From Microcyclospora pomicola (lineage: Eukaryota > Ascomycota > Dothideomycetes > Capnodiales), in contig NHNY01000047.1 of NCBI GenBank assembly GCA_002786065.1, positions 1-53,257 of the forward strand: DNA of 53,257 nucleotides, in the 5' to 3' direction. This document shows positions 34,890 through 45,150 of this stretch, piece by piece; position 1 is the first letter of the stretch, and the number at the start of each line of letters is the position of its first letter. The notes under the pieces were generated by a model that did no database searches, was not told the origin of the DNA, and saw only the letters and a list, made by a program, of their open reading frames with translations. A program made the translations under genes and the position numbers.

Positions 34890-35850
34890 TGTTCCGAGTA
34901 GTCGGGTACTACATACTAGAGGGTCTAAGCTTCTAGTCTGCTCACGCTGTTACGTGATACATACTATATTCAATATCCTAGTCCTACTAGTACCTACATA
35001 TAAGGTAGTATTAAGACAAGACTAATAGTTCGTTTCGCTATACATAGGTAGAGACTATCTTATATAATTTTGAACCTTAGTTGTTAGGAGAGGATTAGGG
35101 TCTGCTATAACAGGACTAAGACTTCGAATATAGGAAAAGCTAAAGCAGCGAAAGTATAACAAGTATCTACGCACTTGATCCGCTATAAGTACATATACTT
35201 GTGAATTAGTTAACAGATAGTCTACTATTAATATAGGGGAAGTTCGCTAACTGTATATTTAGCTATATAAAGGCTCCTTTAAGGTATATCGACTAGTGTA
35301 ATGCTAAGGTAGGTCGAAACAGTATCTTTTGTTGTGTCGAGGTTAACCTAGGTCTACCTACTTAACTGCCTAAAGTTTATCTAGTATTAGAGAAGACTAT
35401 TCTATTTGTATATCTACATGTACTGTATACTAGAGTAATTACATGTCTTATAGAGATCGATCTATTGCTAAGCGCGAAGCGGCTAAATCTCTAGTGTACG
35501 GTTAGTAGCTACATACCTACAGGGGCTACGTCTATATATCGGTTAGGACTAGTAGTGTAGGTACTAGAAAGAGCTATATATACAGCTGCGGTATATAGAC
35601 ACGAATACGAGGACCGAAGTTTAAATAGAGTTAAATAGTGGTAGATTGTACGCGATTAAATGTAAGTTATGTAACCTATAAGCGATATGTCTACTTACTT
35701 ATCTGCATCCGTCTCTATCTCTGTACAGTGCGGCTCTACTCTACTACTGCCGAGCCGAGACGAGACGAGACGAGGGGTCCTAGCTAATGACGTCGGCGCT
35801 GATTAAGTTAAAGTCCGATCGAGCCGCACGCTGTCGACATGTGAATTAGA
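34890..35850. other. RIP-affected sequence, nothing assigned
   Basis: Upstream of the dynamitin relic. No frame stays open. A short tandem CGAGA run occurs at 35756-35775. No element end recognised. Confidence 0.5.
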
Positions 35851-36880
35851 GAGTACGGTATTGTATATACGCCGATAGTGCACGTAGCATATTAGCGACC
35901 TTACGCTCCTCTTCTTGCTCTATTAACTCGTAAAGCGCTTATACGATAGCTCTGTTATTTGCGTCGTCCTCTAGAGCCTTTGTCTTAAAAGTGTTATCTA
36001 CCGCTTGTTAAGACAATTAGTTCGCGTTATCTCGACCTAAAGCACATCCTCGGTTAATCGTGTTGCGTTAGGTAATCTGACTTATAATAACCTACCTAAC
36101 ATTACTACCTTATAAATAAAGTAGAGTACCTCCTAGACGTTGCCTAGAACCTTTAATAAGCTTGTTCTACTTCTATTGCTGTTCGGCTAATGCTCGAGCA
36201 AGACGACGCATTTCTTATAGTAGTAGTGCTAAATAACGTGCACTGCCTAAGACATAGCCGCTCGATAGGAAGCCTTCTCTAGTAAAACCTTTAATAACTA
36301 GGGTCTTATACTCGCTACGAAGTTCTTCCTACAATACGTGAAATTTGGCGTTATATATACTATAAACATTATATAAGAGCTTATGTAGCAGCGTGTCGCA
36401 TACCTCCTTAACAGGTATGAAAAGGTCAGGATTGTAATGATAACAAAGGCGGATGCAAATCTTAAATCCTTTGTTAATGTTTAGGCCTAGGAGATTGTAC
36501 TCGGGTAGTAAAAACTCTGCAAGAATCTTGACTCTCTAACCTCGTTTCCTTATAATAGGTTTGACCATCGATGCCACTTTACGCAGCATGAGCAGCGCAG
36601 CATCTCTATGGGACAGACCTTGAAGGTGTTCGTAGTTGTCGAAGAGGCACTTATGTTCCTACGCGTACGAACGCTGCACCTCCATACCAGGACGGTTGTA
36701 GCTATAGTAGCCTGACATGATGACTTTGGACCGTTGGACTGCTTGGATCCAGACGCAGCACAGTTGATCAAGTCCTGTTGGTGAATGTTGAGGATCGAGC
36801 ACGCTGGCGACGTTGATGAGTTCCAAGTCAGTCTACTTTCCCTGGATTGCGCCTCCCTCGGCATACGCGTATACTGTCTG
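35850..36880 (-). pseudogene. WLM-domain metallopeptidase (Wss1-type) relic at the RIP boundary
   Basis: Minus strand: HRDAALLMLRKVASMVKPII (36555-36615), then ILAEFLLPEYNLLGLNINKG and FKICIRLCYHYNPDLFIPVK. The active-site region reads DTLLHKLLYNVY (about 36360-36390). Then come NAKFHVL, EELRSEYKTLVIKGFTREGF, SSGYVLGSARYLALLL, EMRRLARALAEQQ, LIKGSRQRLGGTLLYL and ALYELIEQEEERK. This is the WLM family order; Wss1/Spartan-type enzymes remove DNA-protein crosslinks. The zinc motif HELxHN has become HKLLYN, losing the catalytic Glu and a His ligand. The part right of about 36560 has ordinary base use with two stops and its family match is weaker. Confidence 0.8.
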
Positions 36881-37620
36881 CCGAAGGTAGGGTTGAACGT
36901 GACAGCAGCAGCGCTGCGTGCCACCATCCTCTTAGTGACGTTTCACCTTTCGAGATGGTGAATGAGTCGAGGGCAGCAGTCATATATGTATGTCCAAGTC
37001 GGCAGGTTTCATTTTTGGCGGAGCTGAAACCCGCGAGACGAATCGAGTATGTGCTAGAGGAAGGCTAAAAGGCACTGCAGAGTTACGCGTGGGTATATAT
37101 AGCATGGAATGATTCCAACACACCATCCATTGCGTAAATCCAACAGTCAAGAGAGTCAAGGCCGGGCCGCATTCACGCAATGCTCGAAGCATATGTATGA
37201 TCCAGCTTGGCGTATACCAATGATGCGGATCGTGGAATGTGGTGAGCCCTGAGCTGTGAGTGACATTAATATTGTTTCCTTTGAGTTGAGCACAACGGCC
37301 TGAGCCGCGCTACTGTACATGTACATGTAGCTCTCGCCACGCGGCCAAGAACGGCTCATGAAGTGATGGAAAGCTCAAGCAACTCTCAGCTGTGTTTGAG
37401 GAATTTCCCTCGTAACCATTTCCAAATGCAATCATGAACAGAACACCCTTGGGTTCCCTGCCATTGAAGTTACCCTGCCTCGTGAGATGGTATCTCATGT
37501 GCACCGCGACTCCGATGAAGCGTCAATACCTTAGAGAGCGTTTTCGCGTTCTATACATCAATGAATCAAGAAGACCCGTTCCTTGTTCGTGTTCAAGCAT
37601 GCATCTCCAGAATCATCGGT
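36881..37620. other. Intergenic, normal composition, no gene supported
   Basis: First stretch of the non-RIP island. Several overlapping short ORFs exist on both strands without recognisable domains. A TGTACATGTACATGTA run is at 37315-37330. Confidence 0.5.
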
Positions 37621-37629
37621 TCCTGCACG

Positions 37630-38265
37630 ACTGGAGTGAGTAGGCAAAGTCTCTGTTCGCTCGCTCTAGTCTATCCTCATGCACAACACACCACCTGAGC
37701 CGATCCTCATTCGTCTCGCGGCCAATCCCCACGACACCCTCACGGATTGCCTGCGGAATGCAGCCTTTGCGCTGCTCTGAACTGCTCAAGCCGTGCTTCC
37801 CCGTGGGACAATAACATCCGTTCCGTCGTCGTGAGGCGGGAGTCATTGATACATCCGCGTCACTATCTGCTCTGACTTGCAGATAGCCCGGTGTTTCGCG
37901 CAGGACTTCAAAAGCATCACAGCCTGGAGACCTATGTTGCCCAGCATCAGAGCGACCATTTTCTTCGGTGGCTCTGGACTTTACCTGTACGACAGCCAGA
38001 TACTTCCTCTCACGCCACTACCCAGACAACCGGATGATGCCGAAGTACTCTGCTTGCTCGAGCAACGAGTCGTACATGGGAAAGTCGTACCCTTGGTGGT
38101 GTCATGAAATACTGGAAGCACGCTTGACCGAAGGTGACGAAGGATATGCTCGAAGACGATGACATCGACTTCAACCAAGAAGGAACCATCCTCTTGTTCG
38201 TGCGCCCATGTACTGAAGGAAATAGCCGCAAGATGTTTACCCTGAGCAAGTCAATTTTCTGAATT
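37630..38265 (-). pseudogene. BTB/POZ-domain protein relic (frameshifted)
   Basis: Minus strand: STWAHEQEDGSFLVEVDVIV, FEHILRHLRSSVLPVFHDTT. After a one-base deletion following AAGG, the next frame gives YDFPMYDSLLEQAEYFGIIR, then a stop and W with RERKYLAVV. This matches the T1-type BTB of fungal proteins (D-G-S-Y-F-x-D-x-D-P-x-x-F-E-H-x-L-R-Y-L-R ... A-E-Y-F-x-I). Such domains oligomerise and can serve as cullin-3 adaptors. The C-terminal part to about 37630 is open but not clearly conserved. Unlike the flanks it is not RIP-mutated; decay is by indel and a single stop. Confidence 0.6.
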
Positions 38266-38670
38266 GGTGGTGAAGGTCGAGTGCTCTAGCTGTTACCCAG
38301 CGTGGCAAACCCTATAGCAGACTCAATCCCACGCGGGGTGCGATGGCAAAACATGTAGGGTCCGATGGAGAGTAATGCTTAGAACCTCATGAAACCATGT
38401 CTTCAACGGCTCCAAAACAGCTGCATCGCACTAACTTTATGTGGCAGCTACTGCGAAAGACGATGTGGTTGCAGTGGCGCTGCGGACAACATCTACAGTG
38501 TCCCGGTCTCCAGTATCCAGTCTCCGCTCCGACGGCACCCCAAAGCAGGCAACCGATGATTGTCTATCTTTATCTCATACCATCGCCTCGATGATCCGCC
38601 TACAAAATGGGTCATGCGACGGCTCGCTCTTGGCCCCACTCTAACGCAGACACCTCCTCGAGCTCACACA

Positions 38671-40392
38671 ATGGCCAAGAAAACAATCTGCTCTCAGCTC
38701 ACGATCGCAGACCTCTTGGTGCCACCAATATACATCAGGTCGGTGGTTTATCTGCCTTTGCAACCATCTACGACACCCGATGAGGCCTACAGTGTCCTCC
38801 GGCAAGGTCTTACGAGGACCATCCAACAGATCCCGCTGCTCTCGGGAAAGGTGTACCTTCGGCCACCATCCTCACCGAATTGGCGTCCTGGTCAGCTAGA
38901 GCTGCGGCATGAGGATACTTGGGATCCGCCGGCCGACTTGCGTTATGGTCCACGCCAGCTGCGAAGGAAGGACATCTCCGGCGAAATTGGCTATACTTAT
39001 GAGGAGCTCAAAGAGCTTGGTTTTCCGTGTGGGTTGTTTCCAGATGATACAGTGATCGCAGTGCCTTACATCCCCAATATGGCCGCTGGTGTTGATGCGT
39101 TCAAGGCACAAGTCAACTTCGTCGAGGGCGGATGCCTGGTGGGCGTTGCATTCTATCATCCAGTGGCCGATGCGACCGGCATGATGCTGATGATGCAGGT
39201 ATGGGCAGCTCACTGTAAAGCTGTGTGTTCAACAGGTCCTTCTTGGCAGGTTTCTCAGATTGCCCAAAGACTGCAACCCAGTACCTGGGACCGAGGAATT
39301 GTCGAAAAAGTGTATCATGAGCATGCTCAAAGTAGAGGCTCTCCTGACGTGAGCGCTGCAGCTTGGAGTATGATCGGCCTCGACGAATTGGTGCACGGAA
39401 ATGCCATCAAATCTCGTGTGGGCTATCAGCTCACCAGCCGGTTACTCTTCTTCGCTTTGCAAACGTTGCCAGTATTGTTTGACGTCCTCATCACGCTTGA
39501 GCAGATGGACCGGGCGGCTCTGTGGTCAAAGTCCATCAGCAGCGCTGTAATGCCTGCTAAAATGTTCCTGGAGTGGTCAAAGAAGAGCTTCTGGTCCCCA
39601 GCCATCAGTTCCGCGAATGGTGGTGTCCTCACAGACCATGAAGGCGATCGCGCCAACGTCTCCAAGCGTGCTAAGAGCATGCAGTCCAGTATCTTCTACA
39701 TTTCAGGGCCACACTTCGCTCGTCTGAAGAAGGATCTCACGGAGAATTATGGACCTGTACCGGCGATTTCCGGCAACGATGCTCTTCTGGCATTACTTTG
39801 GCGATGTCTTTTGAGAGCTCGTGTAAACGCTAGACATGCAACGACAAACGCGAAGGATCAGGTTGCTCTTCTCCGGTGTCCTGTGGACGGCCGCAGCGTG
39901 TATTCATCATCCCACGCGATGAACTATATCGGCAATTTTGTCGTCCTCAACGAGATTTCATACCCACTTCTGGATCTGATCAACCCAAAGACGGCATTGC
40001 GGGATGTTGCACTGCGAGTGCGTCAGGGTGCAGCTAAGATCACTCGTGACACGATACATCAAGCAGTGACATTGGCCCGCGAGGTGAAAGACTTCACCAC
40101 GATAGATCACGGGTTCGGTAATCTGGAAAGCAGTGCTCTCATGATTTCCAGCACTGCCGCATTTCCTATTGAGCAAATCGATCTTGGAGACCGATATTTC
40201 GCCAACAGGGGCAGAGTCGATAAGCTGAGACCGCTGATGAGTGGGTCCAATGCAGCTGTTCGATTCTGTTTGATCCTTCCATTCAACCAGCAGGGCGGGC
40301 TTGAAGTTGTCGTCTCGGTGTTCGCAGACGAGATGGAGGAACTACTCCGGGATGAGGAGTTCAGCCAATATGCCACCTTCTTCTGCAACTAA
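38671..40392 (+). CDS. BAHD-type acyltransferase (trichothecene acetyltransferase-like, transferase family)
   Basis: 573 residues from ATG 38671 (context CACACAATGGCC); the frame is open 37 codons further upstream, but family members start with a short N-terminus before LTIADLLVPPIYIRSVVYLP. The catalytic HxxxD is FYHPVADATG (His163, Asp167). The C-terminal half includes GNDALLALLWRCLLRARVNA and RCPVDGRSVYSSSHAMNYIG. IDLGDRYFANRGRVDKLRP replaces the DFGWG-type structural motif near the end. These cytosolic enzymes transfer an acyl group from acyl-CoA to a hydroxyl of a secondary metabolite. There are no introns or stops and codon use is normal. Its neighbours are a convergent SVF1-like gene and a P450, suggesting one small pathway; the substrate cannot be inferred. 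Confidence 0.88.
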   Translation: MAKKTICSQLTIADLLVPPIYIRSVVYLPLQPSTTPDEAYSVLRQGLTRTIQQIPLLSGKVYLRPPSSPNWRPGQLELRHEDTWDPPADLRYGPRQLRRKDISGEIGYTYEELKELGFPCGLFPDDTVIAVPYIPNMAAGVDAFKAQVNFVEGGCLVGVAFYHPVADATGMMLMMQVWAAHCKAVCSTGPSWQVSQIAQRLQPSTWDRGIVEKVYHEHAQSRGSPDVSAAAWSMIGLDELVHGNAIKSRVGYQLTSRLLFFALQTLPVLFDVLITLEQMDRAALWSKSISSAVMPAKMFLEWSKKSFWSPAISSANGGVLTDHEGDRANVSKRAKSMQSSIFYISGPHFARLKKDLTENYGPVPAISGNDALLALLWRCLLRARVNARHATTNAKDQVALLRCPVDGRSVYSSSHAMNYIGNFVVLNEISYPLLDLINPKTALRDVALRVRQGAAKITRDTIHQAVTLAREVKDFTTIDHGFGNLESSALMISSTAAFPIEQIDLGDRYFANRGRVDKLRPLMSGSNAAVRFCLILPFNQQGGLEVVVSVFADEMEELLRDEEFSQYATFFCN

Positions 40393-40621
40393 GGTATCAC
40401 ATGCTCGGGGAAAGGCCTAAGCGGTGACCAGCGCACTGCACGAGACTTGTTGTGTAGTTCAAGGTCATCTGGTTCTCCAAGATGGTGTTCGTACGCAGTT
40501 CTAGTTAAGCATGAAAATACTAGTACGTTGTGTGCCAAACTGGTGTTCGTACACCTCAGACAAGCTATCATGATGTAGCCGATGTCCTCTTTCATGCTTC
40601 CCCTTGTGCTGCTCCATCCTG

Positions 40622-40669
40622 TGAACTTCTCCTTCTCTCTATGCTTGTATAGAGAGAAGGAGAAGTTCA
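40622..40669. terminator. Perfect 21-bp hairpin between convergent genes
   Basis: Arms 40622-40642 and 40649-40669 are exact inverse complements (TGAACTTCTCCTTCTCTC... and its mirror) with a six-base loop, GCTTGT. It lies in the 397-bp gap between the acyltransferase stop (40392) and the SVF1-like stop (40790), so both 3' UTRs could contain it. A role in 3'-end formation or small-RNA production is inference; it may instead be a miniature element remnant. Confidence 0.85.
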
Positions 40670-40789
40670 TTTCGCACCTTGATGAGTAAATGGGGAGGTG
40701 AGTGATGTTTCCGGTGTAGTGATGGTTCTAGACCAGCAACGCCCAAGAATTCCGAGGGAGTCAGAGCATAACATCAACAGCAGTCTGAT

Positions 40790-42130
40790 CTACGTGATGA
40801 AGGTAGTCTCGCAGTACAAACGACCTTGCTCTTCTGTGATCTCCCCACCATTGTTGATGATGATTGTGGCCTGAGGACCGTTCTGGATCACGGATCAGCA
40901 GGGACCGAGAAATCTCGCATCGTAAGACGCACCTGATAGATAAATGGCTGTATGCCAGTTGCCCCTGTGACCATGCCCTTCAAGAATTTGGGTATCTCGT
41001 CCATGATGTCTATTCGATCCAATCTCTGCTCTGGAAAGACGGCTTCAATCCCAGCAGAGACCTGCTTTCCAGCGGCAGATTTGCCAGACCACGTATACGT
41101 AATAGCCTTGGGTTCAGGAAGCCTGCTGTCGGGATCTGTTTTTGTAATTACGTGTGTTGCTGTGCTATCTGCATTCGCCACGAGAAGCTCGCTGTCAGTG
41201 GTAACGCAGCCTACGCTGATGACAGTGCTGTCATACGAAGGAGGTGTTGTGAACTCCATAGAGAGTGCCGAGAAAGTCGGTGATTGGAAGTGTGCGACAT
41301 TCCACTTGGCAGCTACGAGCCTGGATCAGCACAATAGTCCGAGAACGGCGACCTCATCAACACGAACCTGCAAAGTGCGGCTTTACTGCTTGCAACACAT
41401 GCACAAACATAGCCTTGCCAGCCATATCTTGTGGTCCTTCTTTCGTGAGCATTACTCCTTCGACCTGAGCTCTTGGCCAGAAGCTGTGCCTCATCCTTCC
41501 GCTTGGCTTCTTGATGTCCTCGCCAAAGTACGAAGTGCCGTCCTTACCTACCATGAAACGAGGTGCCACTTGTGTGAATTTGAGGTCGACCGTACAATCT
41601 GGCTTCTTCACAGTTGCCTTGACTGTGTACGACTTGCCATCCTGGCTGAGCTTCATAGAGCACTTTTCTGAAACGAAATCGTACTTGTCATTTGGGAAGG
41701 AGATGTCCGAGACGGTGCTCAAGTTCCATAGATGTGCCTTGCTTTGGTCATCTGAGAAGAGCTTGACGCCGAATTGTACAGAGGTCTTGACATTGCTGGG
41801 CGGTCATCAGCTTGTGATCTTAATCAAGATCGACGCACAAAGTACGTACAGGACGTTGCTGTAAGCAACCTGCACCAGAGCCAGCTTGCCAGAGTCGGTC
41901 GTTATGTAGAAAGTCTTGCTCTCGAGGCAAGTGTTGTCAATGAGATCCCACTTCTCGTCCTGTTTCTCGAGCAAAGTGAAGGGAATTTCAGCTGTCTGCT
42001 CCTTGACCGAGTGCAAAGCAGATGCACCGTGGTGCTTGTCAGTCAAGCCGACACTACGTCGTCGATCAGTTCAAGACACATGCGCTCCGTTCATGATGTA
42101 GACTGACGCATTCTTGGCCCAGTCCAACAT
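40790..42130 (-). CDS. SVF1-like (survival factor 1 family, lipocalin-like) protein, spliced
   Basis: Exons on the minus strand: up to 41850, 41795-41368, 41312-40933 and 40882-40790, with introns of 54, 55 and 50 bp, all GT-AG and phase-consistent. Readable family motifs: FTLLEKQDEKWDLIDNTCLE, SKTFYITTDSGKLALVQVAY, VKTSVQFGVKLF, LKFTQVAPRFMVGKDGTSYF, RMRHSFWPRAQVEGVMLTKE, MFVHVLQAVKPHFAAAKWNV, FQSPTFSALSMEFTTPPSYD and the terminal CETTFIT. SVF1 binds ceramide-type lipids and protects yeast against oxidative and cold stress. The 5' end is unresolved: ATG 42130 opens MLDWAKN, as in the family, but the join to HHGASALHSVKEQ needs an AAG acceptor or a broken exon 1. It is probably an extra, diverged paralogue. 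Confidence 0.8.
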
Positions 42131-42824
42131 TCTGAGAGATTCGCAAGAGGTGAGTCGTCTGTAATACTCGTGAAAGGATATTGGCAACTCGTGGGGGTCA
42201 GAGTGATTTGTACGTGAACCATTATGCCCGGAACATCCATGACCGAATTCGGTGCACCTGTTAAGGGCAAGCGTGATGTCGCAACGCGGTGGACTCGATC
42301 GAGGCTGTCATCCACATGGATTGGTGAAAGGTAACGTAGACGGCGACGCATATTGTTGTAGCCTCGTCAGTGTTGCCTTGATGGCACGCTCGCGGACAAG
42401 GTACAACGATGTAGACGTGGTGGCGTAGTAGTACAGTACTGACCCTGGTCACTGACCACCTACATAGGAAGACCATACGAACCTCGGTCCCAAGAAATGA
42501 CACGCTGTCCTCAAGGGCCTCCCCACCGGACCAACTACCCGGTATATCCTTGTCGCAAATTCATGTACTGAAATGACACTTGCTCTGCTCTGCTTGGTTC
42601 TGTACATGGAACCACGGGACCCACACGCCAAGGAGCATGGACTATAGACTGACAGTCTATACTGCTGCCTACATGTAAATCAACCGCGGATGTCGTGGTG
42701 GCGTCGGTCGACGAGACACGACACGTCTCATTACCAGCGAATCGTAAGATATAGAGCATCAGCACTCGTGGAATGATGCATCTTGACATCCTCACTCCTT
42801 CGCAACAGCCAAAAGCCACTGATC
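42131..42824. promoter_or_regulatory. Shared intergenic region between SVF1-like gene and P450
   Basis: About 690 bp between the divergent starts at 42130 (minus) and 42825 (plus). It has normal composition and no supported ORF. It could be a bidirectional promoter; I did not identify a specific factor site with confidence. Confidence 0.5.
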
Positions 42825-44535
42825 ATGGAAATCCTGTTCGCTTTTCTTTACCTCTTCGCACGATGGTTGCTGGTGTCAGCATCGGTCCATACTCTATCAC
42901 GAGTGGCCGTGTCTAATGGCTACCTTCCGTGGTCGAGTCCATCGATCAGTATTGGCATTGCCTGCATCCTGATCATGGCTTTCGCCACGCTGATCCATCC
43001 TCTGATCGATCCGTTGAAGAAGCTGCCTATCGTTCCTGTGGGTATAGCCGAGAATAATGTCAATGGGTTGCAGCTAATGGTATAGATCTCTGATCTTCGA
43101 ATAATCCTTTCAGTGACCGATGTTCCTCGAGGAGAGGCTACATTGCAGTGGGCGACGCAGTACCAAGACCATGACATGATTCGACTCCGCTTCAAAGGCA
43201 ATGATAATGTTATGCTGTTGTCTCCTGTCGCTCTACGAGACCTGCTTAGCACAAATGAACGAGATTTTGTGAAGCCGAGTGGCGGACGTAACTTCTTGGC
43301 TCGGATCTTAGGCTTCGGGTTGCTGTTGTCCGAAGGCTCGGCACATACTCGACAAAGGAAGCAGTTGAGCGCTTCCTTCCGTTCTCAGAACATCAGAGCA
43401 CTGCACGATCTCATGCTGTTGAAGTCCAATGTTCTCCTGAAGAACATGGAGAAACAGATCCAGCAAGCGCCAGAGCAAGGTGTGGACATCAACAAGTGGG
43501 CTTCAAGGGTGAGAAAGCATGATTTTTTCTTGAAGCTTATGCTGAATAGTACAGGTCACCCTTGATATCATTGGAACTGCGCTCATGTCGAAGAACTATG
43601 ATTCACTGAACAAGGAGCATCAGCCTGTCAATGACGCTTTCGGCGCTCTGACAACGCCAAGCTCTGGCATGACAACACTCTTCATCCTCAGCTTAGCACT
43701 CCCTCAATGGCTTGTCTGTGCGTTGCCCACAGCTACAAACGCAATGATGAAGAAGAACGTCTGTACGGTACGACAAAGCTGCGAAGCATCGCTGGCAGAC
43801 TTGAAAGCACAGATGAAGATAGGCAAACACGATAGCTCTGACATCTTGACATCAATTGTTGCCGATCCCCACGCCTCCCATAAAGAGGTCATCGACCAGA
43901 TGATCACGTTCCTTGGTGCTGGACATGAGACAACTGCAGCATCGATCGCCTGGGTCACCCATCTGTTGACTCTGCCTGAGAATGCGCACTATCAGACTCG
44001 ACTTAGGGAGGAGCTCCGTGCCCATCCTGACTGTACATCATCGACGACCGCCCTTGAAGCACTGCCTTGGTTGAACGCGATCTGCGAGGAGACTTTCCGT
44101 CTCTTCCCGCCGGTGACAAACACTGCGAGAAAGGCGATCCGCGACACGAGCATAGCCGGCACACGCATTCCTCGCGGACAGGTCGTAGCAGTCTTTCCGT
44201 GGGCCATCAATCGCAATCCAAGATATTGGGGCGGCGACGATGCTGCCAAGTTCATACCTGAGCGTTGGCTCGACAAGCGACCTGATGGGACGCTTTACGC
44301 CAACAACCACGGCGGTGCCGAGTCCAACTACTGTAACATAACCTTTCTGCACGGCCATCGCAGCTGTATCGGCAAAGGCTTCGCGAAAGCTGAATTGCGA
44401 CTCGTTGTGGCGAAGATGTTTGGTGATTTCCACGTGGCACGCTTACCGGGCGATGACGGGGAGGTGAAGCCCGTCGGGAGCATCACCATCAAGCCTGGAG
44501 GAGGCCTCTTTGTGACGTTGACGAGAGTCACTTGA
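42825..44535 (+). CDS. Cytochrome P450 monooxygenase (microsomal, class II)
   Basis: Start at ATG 42825 (MEILFAFLYLFARWLLVSAS), giving an N-terminal anchor and a second hydrophobic segment (ISIGIACILIMAFATLI). The body shows FVKPSGGRNFLARILGFGLL and SEGSAHTRQRKQLSASF. The I-helix FLGAGHETTAASIAW has the oxygen-binding Thr, the K-helix ExxR is EETFR and the meander has FIPERW. The heme loop is FLHGHRSCIGKGFAKAE (Cys codon 44365-44367). A 46-bp intron (43509-43554, GTGAGA...ACAG) joins ASR to VTLDIIG exactly. A first intron near 43043-43113 is likely (GTATAG...TTTCAG), but its donor is ambiguous because the frame meets a stop at 43083. Length is about 530 residues. It would hydroxylate or epoxidise the metabolite of the locus. 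Confidence 0.88.
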
Positions 44536-45150
44536 TCACCCAGTGCACGTCGGAGGTAGAGTGATCCGTTGTGAGTCTGACTGAGTCAGTGAAGGTCTGT
44601 ACTGTCGAATTTCAGAGCGACTGCGTTAGCTAGACACTGTACCTTGGTCGGAGATCAGCCAACAAATCGAAGGCCTCTTCACAGTGATGGGTTTCCTCAC
44701 TTGCACTCGTCCTGATGAAACTGTTCAATTGCAGCAAGGTACTGGAAGTTGGCATGTGCCAGAACACAGTGTCAACCTCGTGTAGACCGATCGTATGGCA
44801 ATCTGTACAGACCGTTAAACCCCGAATGTAGAGAGCCATCAATTCAGCATCTTGCTGCTTCCAGACCGGATAGGACTAATCTTACATATGAAACTGATTT
44901 CAGATCCGTAAGCAGTATGTTCCGGCACCTCGAGACTGACTTCTACGATGCAGAGTATCAGTGACCGCTTCCAAATTTGCGGAAACACATCAAAAGCGTG
45001 GCAGAGGATGAAAAAGCAAGGCCATCCCTGTACTTAATTCAACGCGGATCCTGATCTACTTCTTCACAATCCTGTCTACTATCATACGTAAAAGGCTTGT
45101 CATTTGAGGTGCGGAGAAGCGGACACCTCCGAGGGAGCGGATCCTAGGTT
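44536..45150. other. Downstream flank of P450, no gene supported
   Basis: Normal composition to about 45150, where TA-rich RIP sequence begins abruptly after GGTGCGGAGAAGCGGACACC. The short ORFs on both strands have no recognisable domain. Confidence 0.5.

Noticed and set aside
1-36500. Reassigned stop codons (TAG/TAA read as Gln) instead of RIP
   Set aside because: Stops also replace Trp (for example both chromodomain Trp), Pro/Ser/His codons show the same CpA change, and LTR pairs differ only by CpA/TpG transitions. The clean genes use normal code.
36550-36927. 125-codon minus-strand ORF as a gene
   Set aside because: The overlapping frame carries the WLM family residues; this ORF has no family-like sequence.
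38560-38670. Longer start for the acyltransferase
   Set aside because: The extra 37 residues precede the family's normal N-terminus, and the ATG at 38671 has a strong context.
42261-42631. Overlapping 60-86 codon ORFs in the SVF1-P450 spacer
   Set aside because: No domains, several frames overlapping each other, poor start contexts; chance ORFs.
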